Positions 47,690 through 57,900 of a DNA stretch of 64,000 nt are shown here, piece by piece; positions within the stretch are counted from its first letter, which is position 1, and the number at the start of each line of letters is the position of its first letter. Location of the stretch: assembly GCA_018857735.1 (NCBI GenBank), contig JABMCL010002470.1, positions 470,001 to 534,000 of the forward strand, read 5' to 3'. The notes beneath the pieces were generated by a model. The model saw nothing but the letters and a program-made list of their open reading frames with translations. It searched no databases and had not been told where the DNA came from. Both the position numbers and the translations under genes were made by a program. Source of the DNA: Alviniconcha marisindica (lineage: Eukaryota > Mollusca > Gastropoda > Provannidae).

Positions 47690-48630
47690 CCTTCTCTGTC
47701 CTTTCGGCCGTCTGCTCCCCTCTGTGTACTTTGGACCCTCCCTCCCTTCTCTGTACTTTCGGCTGTCTGCTCCCCTCTGTGCACTTTGGACCCTCCCTCC
47801 CTTCTCTGTACTTTAGACCATCTGCTCCTTCTCTGTACTTTGGACCTCCTGTTCCATCTCTGTACTTTGGGCCCTCTGCTCCCCTCTCTGTACTTTGACC
47901 TCCTGTTCCTTCTCTGTACTTTGGACATCCTGCTCCTTCTCTGTACTTTAGACCATCTGCTCCCCTCTCTGTACTTTGGACCTCCTGTTCCTTCTCTGTA
48001 CTTTGGACATCCTGCTCCTTCTCTGTACTTTAGACCATCTGCTCCCCTCTCTGTACTTTGGACCTCCTGTTCCTTCTCTGTACTTTGGACATCCTGCTCC
48101 TTCTCTGTACTTTAGACCATCTGCTCCCCTCTCTGTACTTTGGACCTCCTGTTCCTTCTTTGTACTTTGGACATCCTGCTCCTTCTCTGTACTTTAGACC
48201 CTCTGCTCCTTCTCTGTACTTTGGACCTCCTGTTCCTTCTCTGTACTATGGACCCTCTGCTCCCTTCTCTGTACTTTAGACCCTCCCTCCCTCCCTTCTC
48301 TGTACTTTGGACATCCTGCTCCTTCTCTGTACTTTAGACCATCTGCTCCTTCTCTGTACTTTGGAACTCCTGTTCCTTCTCTGTACTTTGGGCCCTTTGC
48401 TCCCTTCTCTGTACTTTAGACCCTCCCTCCTTTCTCTGTACTTTGAACCACCTGCTTCGTCTGTGTACTTTGCACCCTCTGCTCCCTTTTCTGTACTTTA
48501 GACCATCTGCTCCCTTCTCTGTATTTTGGACTGCCTTCTCTGAACTTTGGACCCTCTGCTCCCTTCTCTGTATTTCTCTGTACTTTGGACCTTATGCTCC
48601 CTTCTCAGTACTTTGGACCCTCTGCAGCCC
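47690..48630 (+). repeat. Minisatellite, 27-bp unit, about 35 copies
   Basis: The unit is CTCTGTACTTTGGACCTCCT plus GTTCCTT, with CTGCTCC variants. The 27-bp length keeps one frame open (LLFLLCTLD), but this is a repeat artefact. Confidence 0.95.
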
Positions 48631-50164
48631 TGTAGGGGCTTTTCTTGTGGATCGTTCTGGTTTATACCATGTAGGTCAAGTTGGCCTGGACCACATCCAT
48701 TTCATTACCAGAACAGATGTAGAAATCAAGTCTTTTTTTGTTTTGGTGCAGCCATCCTGGATTTTGGTACAAGCTGATGTCATGTCCTTTGTTTACTGAA
48801 GCGCTTGCAAGAAAGGTCAGCATTATATGTGTGCAGAAGAGGTTTCTGACAAGTATTGAATCTTAGTCTCTTTTTTTTTTCCTCGTGGAAATTTTTTTTT
48901 TTTTTTTTCTGGTCCAAAAGAAATGGTGTAGCCGACATGTATGTACACTTTGATCTTGTTCCTCAGTTTTGCTGCCCCAAGTTTTTTGCATGCTTGCTGC
49001 AAGTGTACATGTATTTTGAGCTTTTTGGTCCAAGATGTAACCGATCAGAAGTAATAATTTGATGCGTGTGGTTACTTACATTTACGGAATGGACATGTAT
49101 TTTCCTCCAGCAGTAAAACGAACAGAAATGCTGCTGCCCAGAGGGACCTCTGGCACTGCTCCTAGGAAAACAAAAACACTGCTGTTCAAGATGCTCTTGC
49201 TTCACACACTTCGGAGTGTGTACTACTAACACAGTGAATGGTATATCTGTGTCATGGCGTGTGATGTGCTGATTTCCATAGCAAATGTAACTGCTTTCCT
49301 CTATTTATTTGCACAGTTGAGTGTGCTCTCCTCCTGGCGGCTCCTTTGGTAGAATACGTGCTGTTTTTATGTAGCATTCAGTGCTCACACCTGGATTTCA
49401 CTGTGATTTCTTGCCATGGAAAACCATTCACCCATTTGTACTGCATGCTTTTGGTTTGGCTTGAACATGCGTGATGTTGTGCTTGTAAAATATGTGGCGT
49501 GATTTGAGAGAGCAGAGGAGCGACACCTGTTTTGAACTTTGTGCATGATAATGAGTGCTGTTTGTCAGTTTTGTTTTTCGCTTGCTGGTTGTGTTGAATC
49601 TGCTGTGCAGAAGTGAGAGATCAATGTTGAATACAGAGATCAGATGTCGAATACAAAGATAAAGTGGCGTCCACCAGTAGGATGCCCAAATTATTTTCTT
49701 ACTACTACACACGTGTACTTCAGTGTGCTGTTGTAGGCTTTCTACACAATGAAGGTTGTGGAGTGCAGTTCTCCCAGGCAAACCTCCTTTTTTTTCATTA
49801 TGAGAAAGCAATGAAGAGTATTGAACAGCACATGCATGCTGGTGACCAAGATACAGGGTGAACCTTTGACATGGCAGTGATTAAAACCACTATCTTTACA
49901 TGTTGGGAAAGATGCGTGTCTCATTATGGATACGTGTCAAGGATTCTTGTGTTTCTGACTGCGCACACGAAGAAAAGACAGGGAGCCAGTGGGCTGCGTC
50001 CTCTCCCCTCCTCTTACTCCCTTGAAGGTGAAAAAAGTGTTCACAAGACGAAGCAAACATGCACCATACATCTAGCTTGCAGTTAGGATGGGTAAACCTG
50101 CACTGCTGCTGCTGGCTTTTCTGGAGAGAAGCAGCCTGAACCTCCAACCTGAACCTTGTCTGAG

Positions 50165-50625
50165 GTACATTTGCTTGGAAGTATGAATGGAAACATTTCA
50201 GAAAAAGTGGTCTTAGTGGTCCCTAGTCAGGGATTCCATCACATGGAAGTATGAAGGGGACTGTTTCAGAAAAAGTGGTCTTAGAAAAGGAGTGGTCCCT
50301 GACTCACATGGAACTATAAAGGCAAACATTTCAGAAAAGAAGTGGTCTTAGAAAAAGAGTGATCTTTGACTCACACGGAAGCATGAAGGAAAACATTTCA
50401 GAAAAAGTGGTCTTAGAAAAGAAGTGGTCCCTGACTCACATGGAAGCATATAAAGGCAAACATTTCAGAAAAGAAGTGGTCTTAGAAAAGGAGTGGTTCC
50501 TGACTTGCATGAAGTATAAAGGCAAACGTTTAAGAAAAAGTGATCTTAGAAAAGGACTGGTCCCTAGTTGGGGATTCCTTCACGTGGAAGTATAAAAGAA
50601 AACCTTTCAGAAAAAGTGGTCCCAA
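50165..50625 (+). repeat. Tandem repeat, about 60-70 bp unit, seven to eight copies
   Basis: The unit has AAACATTTCAGAAAA, GTGGTCTTAGAAAA and GTGGTCCCTGACTCACATGG. It is followed at 50633-50690 by a separate 22-bp repeat (GAGGCCTGGTCTTTCACCAG, three copies). Confidence 0.9.
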
Positions 50626-51172
50626 GGAGGCCTGGTCTTTCACCAGAGAGGCCTGGTCTTTCACCAGGGAGGCCTGGTCTTTCACCAGGGGTCCACTGTA
50701 GCAGAGACTTGCTCCAGCCCACCGTCCTGTGCAGGATCAAAGGACATGCACAAGAGAAGTTCATGGAAAGTTTGCAGCTTTGATCAGAAGTAGTGCAAGT
50801 ACTATGCTCTCCCTATGTAACAAGACATTGTATGCTGTAGAATGTACTGGCGGAGGGATCCCTGCCAAAGCAGTTATTGACAACCTTTGATGTGCATATT
50901 TTACCTATACTAATATATATATAATTATTACACTGGATGTGCGCTTGGCTCTCCCTCCCTCTCAGTGGGTGGGATGCTTTTTGGTGATGCCACATTTTTT
51001 TTCCCCTGTTTTTTTCCCCTTTTTACCTTCTTTCTTTTAATGAATTCCAAAACTGACATTTCCAGTCCTTTTTTTTTTTTTTTTTTTTTTTTTTTGGTGT
51101 ACGCTATCGTACAAATGAGGAATTGTATGATGCGAGTTTCTTTTTCAACACTGAACCTGAAGCATGGTTGTT

Positions 51173-51178
51173 AATAAA
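51173..51178 (+). terminator. LRRFIP2: Candidate distal polyadenylation signal, plus strand
   Basis: AATAAA in TTGTTAATAAATGCAAC. About 40-55 bases later a long GT-rich tract begins (51216 onward), the classical arrangement of hexamer plus GU-rich element. It could end the longest LRRFIP transcript. Confidence 0.45.
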
Positions 51179-51215
51179 TGCAACATAGAAATGACTTTAG
51201 TTTTGTTTTTTGTCC

Positions 51216-51226
51216 TGTGTGTGTGG

Positions 51227-51315
<89 letters not shown>

Positions 51316-51545
51316 AGACAGACAGACAGACTATACAATACATTGAAAAAAGCCCAAACCAAACTTTACAAACTAGACAACATAAACAAAGAGGGCAACA
51401 TAAATTTCTCTGTGTGAGTGTGTGTGTGTGTGTTGTGTGTGTGTGAGAGAGAGATAGAGACAGACAGACTATTCAATACATTGAAAAAAGCCCAAACCAA
51501 ACTTGACAAACTAGACAACATAAACAAAGAGGGCAACATAAATTT
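51216..51545 (+). repeat. (GT)n microsatellite with duplicated flank
   Basis: About 43 GT dinucleotides (51228-51313), then GAGAGACAGACAGACAGACT and a segment of about 100 bp that is repeated after a second, shorter GT tract (51417-51545). The two flanks differ by very few bases. Confidence 0.92.
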
Positions 51546-51819
51546 TCTTAATTTCCAACAAAATACTGTTCCATTCCTGTCAGATTTACATTATTCTCAA
51601 TTACTATGTGTGTTCCAATTCCTAATGCAAAGCACACATAACATATAAGCAGACAAATGCACACTGTAACCCAGATACATACATGAACAGGTGCAAAAAC
51701 ATGTACGCTGTAAATACATGCATGCATGCACACACACACGCACGCACGCACGCGCGCGCACACGCACACATATGCATACAGGCACATGTGCATACACACA
51801 CAGGCAGGCACAGAATGTA
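51546..51819. other. Short interval after the aldo-keto reductase stop
   Basis: CA-, CG- and CATG-rich sequence containing ACGCACGCACGCGCGCGCAC. No canonical AATAAA on the minus strand was seen between the stop and the LRRFIP-side repeats. The nearest minus-strand ATTAAA is at 51036-51041, which would make the two 3' ends overlap. Confidence 0.5.
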
Positions 51820-51965
51820 TCAAGCAACAGCAGAAGGATCCCAGCAGTAGTGGGTAGAAGTACTGAGTCTGGACAGCGTCTGCATGTCTTTATCACTCAG
51901 CTCGAAACCAAACACATCAGCATTCTCCTGGATGTGTGCCGGGTTGGTGGATTTGGGTAACACAC
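51820..51965 (-). CDS. Aldo-keto reductase exon 8, C-terminus
   Basis: The acceptor is TGTTACAG and the stop is TGA (51822-51820). It completes Gly and encodes [40 protein letters not shown] and WDPSAVA. It has the family motif K-S at 254-255, but His260 replaces the usual Arg. The C-terminal YCWDPSxVA is typical of one AKR clade. Confidence 0.95.
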
Positions 51966-52618
51966 CTGTAACATTGTGTGTAGACTGCTTCAAGATTCCT
52001 CTAGACAGACACTGCATGCATGCAGTGTGTGTGTGTGCGTGTGTGTGTGTGCATGCGTGCGTGTGTGTGAAAATTTACAAGTGCCATATACACATTTTGT
52101 GTGCACAGCACGAGGTGAACAAAGACACCCTCACCAACTAAAAGTGCAGAAACATTTACACCAAGATACAACCAAAGGTATCTCCCCCTGAAAACCCCAA
52201 AGTGCAAAGATGAACATACAGTGTCTCGGGAGGAGGAGGGTGGGGAATCCATGTATGCACACCCCACACACCAGCATGAGAGTGAGAAGTGTATGTGTGT
52301 GTGTCTTCATGAATATGTGGGGGTGAGGGGGTTGTGATCATGAATGCATGTGTGTGTGTGTGTTCATGAATATCTGGGGGTGGGGGGGAAGGGGTTGTGA
52401 GCATGAATGCATGTGGGTGTGTATGTGTGGGTGTTCATGTTGTGAGCATGAATGTGTGTGTGTGTTCATGAATATTGGGGGGGGGGGGGGGGGGGGTTGT
52501 GAGCATGAACGTATGTGTGTGTGTATTCATGAATGTCTGGGTGTGAGAGGGTTGTGTGCATGAATGTGTGTATGTGTGTGTGTGTGTGTGTGTATTTGCA
52601 TGCATGTGTGTGTGTTTG

Positions 52619-52697
<79 letters not shown>

Positions 52698-53340
52698 ATT
52701 ATGAGGCCCACAACTGACCTACGCCTTGTTGAATGGCCCAACGAAGCAATACTTGGGCAGCTGTTTTATTCATGCCCTTAGCTACAGCTTGCACTGTAGG
52801 ATCTGCCAGTATCTGCAAACCAAACACACACATGACATGCACCAACATAAAATCAATTACAAAACAAAATATTAAGAAATCAAGTTCTGAAGAGAAAAGA
52901 GAAGAAAAAAATCTCAGAATAATGCCACAACACTAGCCTGATGGAGGGGCTTTAGATACAGCTGTTAAAACAGGACAGCTTAGAAATAATTACTGAACAG
53001 ATGAGTTCTGGAGGCAGTTTCAAAAGAGGAAGAAGGAATATCAAGGCTGAGTGCTTGAGGTAAACTGTTCCAAAGAGATGGACCAGTGTAGGTGTGGGTG
53101 TCAGATGCAGATCAACATTTTCCGCCTGGAGTGTAGGGTTAAAGATCAGAAAAATACTAAGTGGATGTTGTTGCAGCACGTTTTGTCACCCATGTCAAAT
53201 TTGATGCACTGCCTTTACGTTTTGTCACACCAGCATGTCAAAACGTAGGTGACAAATTATGCCAGATGGTTCACTAGCTGCATGATTTATCACTCCATCA
53301 CAAGTTCCACTGTAATATGTCTGTCTTTCCTGTTCATTTG

Positions 53341-53417
<77 letters not shown>

Positions 53418-54909
53418 CACATGTGTGCATACTTCTGTGTATGTGTGTGCGTGCATGTGTTTCTGTGTATGTATGTGTGTGTGGGGGAACATGTGTTTCT
53501 GTGTATGTATGTGTGTGTGCGTGTGCATTTGTGTGTATGTGTGTGTGTGTGTGTGTGTGTGTCTGTGCCCGAACATGTTGTGCTGTGTTGTGTTCTATTA
53601 TCCCCGTGTCATTCTGTGTTAAGCTGAAATTCTATATTGCTTTGAGTAGACCACAAGGCTACTGCTGCTTGTCGCTCTGTGAGCTGCATCAAATATGATT
53701 AAATAGAGACTGAATGATTGCATTTTATGTCCTGTGGATATGCTTGATAATTGATTTGGTTTGATGAGGTTCAAGGTAAGTATGGGTCTGATGACTTTTC
53801 TTTGTTTTCAGTCATAATATTTCATTGTACAGTGCCTAGTGAAGTTTATAGTATATGCTATGCCCCAAAAAGGGTTTCAGTATTATTATTATTTTCCCAG
53901 CTGCTGTCAGCTCATGTAGATATTGTGGTTGAGCTTATTTTGCTCATTGCTCCAGATCCGGAACAGCTTTGATCCTTCTGCCACCAATAATGCCCCACCT
54001 ATATTTTTTTCTTTGATTATAGGTTACTTCACTGTGTGCACCGCACACTGGCGTTAGAAATAAAGTAGAATGTCAGCCCTTAACTGAAGTTGGCTAATTA
54101 AAAGTGGAAACACAAAACAGTTATTTTTTTCTTTAACACTGGCTGTCATCTTTGTTTGAAATGTTTATTATGTAGCTCAAAAGGGTGTGTGGCACGATAT
54201 CATTGACGTAGTCACAAAGCAAACAAGACCAAAGCAGGATCATTTGTGTATTATTCAATGCATTCATCAAATTTTCAAAAGAACTATAAGCATTCTGTGG
54301 AGAAAAGTATGATTTACTGCTTCTGAATTTCAATGACTTGCACAACATTGGTGCTGAACATTTTAGTTATTGTATATTGTTTCATTATTCTTTATTGTCT
54401 TTATACTATTCATTACTCTTACTCTCTCTCTGTGTCTCTCTGACTCTGTTTCTCTCTCTCTCTGTCTCTGCCCCCCTCCCCCCTCCTTCTCATACACACA
54501 TACACACACATACTATATAGGTAGATAGATCATGTATTGATATTCAAGTTAAAAAGATACAGTGCCTGCATGATTTGTCACCATCTTGTTGGTGACAAAA
54601 CATGCAGGCATCACTGCACATATTGTCGCCTTGGTGACAAAATGTGCCGCAACAGATGTGCCAGGGATGAACAAATAGCTAACATTTTTGTACTGAATGT
54701 GATGTTGGTAGTAGCTTCTGCAGAGTTTGCAGAATAGGAAGGATGTGGTAAGATTTCATAGCTTTATGTGCATCCACACATGTACACACACACACACACA
54801 CACACAGACACACACACACACATACACACACACCCACACACATCACACCCACACACATGCACTCACACATCACACCCACACACATATGTACACCCACACA
54901 CACACATGT

Positions 54910-54940
<31 letters not shown>

Positions 54941-57900
54941 CACCCACATCACACACATCCACACACACTGTGCACATATATACATGAACACCTGGTTTCC
55001 TCATTGTGACACTAACTTGTAACAAGTAAAAGAAATGGTACAGCATGAAAGTGACGCAAAAGCACAACATGAACCTGCAGCAACAACTGATTTCCCACCT
55101 TATTGTTCTTATCTGATGTACCAAGAGAGGAGTATGCCTGAAAGTGAATACCCTGCTTCTGACACCACTGGAGTAAGTCACTCTGCACCAGGTGTGGGTG
55201 GAACTCTATCTGAAATGAGAGTTTGGGACAACAATCCTCTTCAGGCATTTTGCAAGCTGCAAGTTTATGCTACTTTTGTCTGCCCATTTGTTTGATTTTT
55301 CCAACATTATATTCAACCTGTTAGCTGGCTTTCCTGTTTCAACTGTACTTTGTTTTAATCTCTTGAAATAAAATGTTGTCCCAAAAGGATCTCACAATAG
55401 GCACCAACCATCTTTTTCTTTGGAAAAAACACACACACACAAAAAAACTCCAACAACAACAAAAAACACAGAGAACAGCCTCAACAGTCCTGGTAAAATC
55501 TATTGGCATTCCCACAAAGCAAGGACGTGAATCAAGTTCACTTTACCCTTCAGGAACGTCTGAGCGCACTCTACCCTATTTCTCAGAAGTTTCCACAACA
55601 CTGCCTTTGAAATGATTTGAGAGCATTTTCTCATCCTTTCAGGATAGATAGCCAACTACTGCCCTTGTCTAGCCCTCTCTCCGCCAGGCAGCTGCCGACA
55701 AGATGTCACTGGCTCTGTGTTCACTAATAGTGTCTCAAGCTCCTCAAAACTCAAGTGTGTTCACAGCTGTTCTTGCCACTTCTACCTCTCCCACTGGAAG
55801 GCAAAATGAACTTCCAGCATAAATATTATAAATGTATCAACATAATGTAAACAATTTGCATTCTGAATACCCCCAACAGTGGATGGAAACCAGAAAGTAT
55901 TGAATTACTTGCAAAACTGCTGGCTGCATGCTACAGGAAGCCACTAGTTCCTCCAAATGGTGCTGCAAGAAATTGGACACTCCGATTGCCTTCACCTTGC
56001 CTGCAATCACCAAAGAAAAATAACATTTCAAGGTGTAAACTTAAGATTTCAAGCTATCTAAACTTAAGGTTTCAAGATGTAAACATGAGGTCTTGGGGAA
56101 GATGCAAAGCCTAGCATGTAATGGTCACCCGTCCTTTTGGTGACTGCACTCGAACAAGCTTAACCTGGTTTTCTAGGCCAGTGCTCTTGCTTTGTGCAAC
56201 TGACTGACTGTCTGTTGATTTTACACAAGCGCTCTATGCCTCATTCTGTTTCAGACTGCAATGCAGTGGTTTGCCATTAGCTGTGATGTCATGGCATCAC
56301 GTTTAAGACTCAGCTTTACTGTTTAACTCGCATGTAACTGTAATCCTGGCAAGAACGAGTCATTCTGACAGACAGTGTCCCCTAAAGACACCACAGATCC
56401 GAAATCACAGTCACTGATGCCTGCACAGATTCGTTCTTGGGAGGCATAAGGAACCATGGAATGATTAAGCTGCCTGGTGCCTCAGCACCTGTCTGACCTT
56501 CTTGGCAAAGCTGTTCCATATCAGCCCAGCTCCCCAGTCGGTTGGGTTTATGGCGAGCATCTCCAGGCTGGAGCTTCTGAGTGCCGGGCCAGTGGATGAG
56601 GAAGAGGTCCAGGTAAGAACACTGGAGGCGAGACAATGACTGTAGACACGCTTCTCTGCACACACCGCTGCCCTGGTCTTTGGGGGCTGAGGAAAAGAGG
56701 GAACAAATAAGCCACTAGGATTAATGAAGGTGGGACAATGAGTGTTGACACGCTTCTCTGCACACACCACTGCCCTGGTCTTTGGGAGCTGAGGAAAAGA
56801 GGGAACAGATGACCCAGCTAAGATTAATGAAGGTGAGACAATGACTGTTGACACGCTTCTCTGCACACACTGCTGCCCTGGTTCCTGGGAGCTGAACAAA
56901 ACAGGGAACAGACAAATGACAAGAAAATAAGCATGCTTGACTTTGTCAAGCAATGCAGCAGGGCGGTATTATAATCTTAGCATGAGTGCCTCAAAACAAC
57001 AGGAAAAGGCTTTGGAAAACCCCCAAAATGATGACAACAGCAGCCAGTATCTTGAGCATTGTGACCACATCAGTAGCATAGCTGGTAAGGACAAGAACAT
57101 TGGGACTAAGTCAGTAGCACATATAAGGACAGGGATACTGATGTGACCAAGTCAGTAGCTCCCCTTGTAAGGACAGGAGCGTTGGAACTTGGTAGCTCCA
57201 CTTGTAAGGAGAGGAGCATTGTTACCATGTCAGTAGATCTGGTAAGGACAGAAACATTGTGACCACATCAGTAGCTCTTCTGGTAAGACAGGAGCATTGC
57301 GACCATGTCAGTAGTTCTTCTGGTAAGGACAGGAGCATTGGGACAACTTCAGTAGCTCTTCTAGTAAGGACAGGAGCACTGGGTCTTAGTAGCTCCGCTG
57401 GTAAGGACAGGAGCATTGTGACCACACCAGTGGCTCTTCTGGTAAGGACAGGATCATTGTTATCACGTCAGTAGCTATGCTGGTAAGGACAGGAGCATTG
57501 CGACCATGTCAGTAGTTCTTCTGGTAAGGACAGGAGCATTGGGACAACTTCAGTAGCTCTTCTAGTAAGGACAGGAGCACTGGGTCTTAGTAGCTCCGCT
57601 GGTAAGGACAGGAGCATTGTGACCACACCAGTGGCTCTTCTGGTAAGGACAGGATCATTGTTATCACGTCAGTAGCTATGCTGGTAAGGACAGGAGCATT
57701 GCGACCATGTCAGTAGCTCTTCTGGTAAGGACAGAAGCATTGTTACCACATCAGTAGCTCCACTGGTAAGGACAGGAGCACTGGGACAACGTCAGTAGCT
57801 CCACTTGTAAGGACAGGAGCATTGTTACCACATCAGTAGCTCTTCTGGTAAGGACAGGAGCATTGTTACCACATCAGTAGCTCTTCTGGTAAGGACAGAA

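Larger units (their letters stand above)
40884..51178 (+). other. LRRFIP2: LRRFIP 3' UTR and/or intergenic DNA
   Basis: No protein-coding exon was recognised on either strand. The UTR must start at 40884. Possible ends are ATTAAA at 41865, AATAAA at 44205 and AATAAA at 51173. Contents: a C-rich start (40890-41340), a CA microsatellite (43020-43093), degenerate T-rich repeats (45000-45560), degenerate repeats of about 270 bp (46330-47040), a 27-bp minisatellite (47690-48630) and a 67-bp array (50165-50625). A UTR reaching 51178 would be 10 kb; this is an inference. Confidence 0.5.
52813..55098 (-). other. Aldo-keto reductase intron 6
   Basis: It contains a TG microsatellite (53342-53416), a CA-rich block (54785-54970) and the TTTTGTCACC hairpin elements (53173-53267 and 54563-54647). 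No other exon was recognised. Confidence 0.75.

Noticed and set aside
47604..48501. Cys/Leu-rich open frames (LLFLLCTLD repeats)
   Set aside because: 27-bp minisatellite artefact; overlapping frames restart at each unit.
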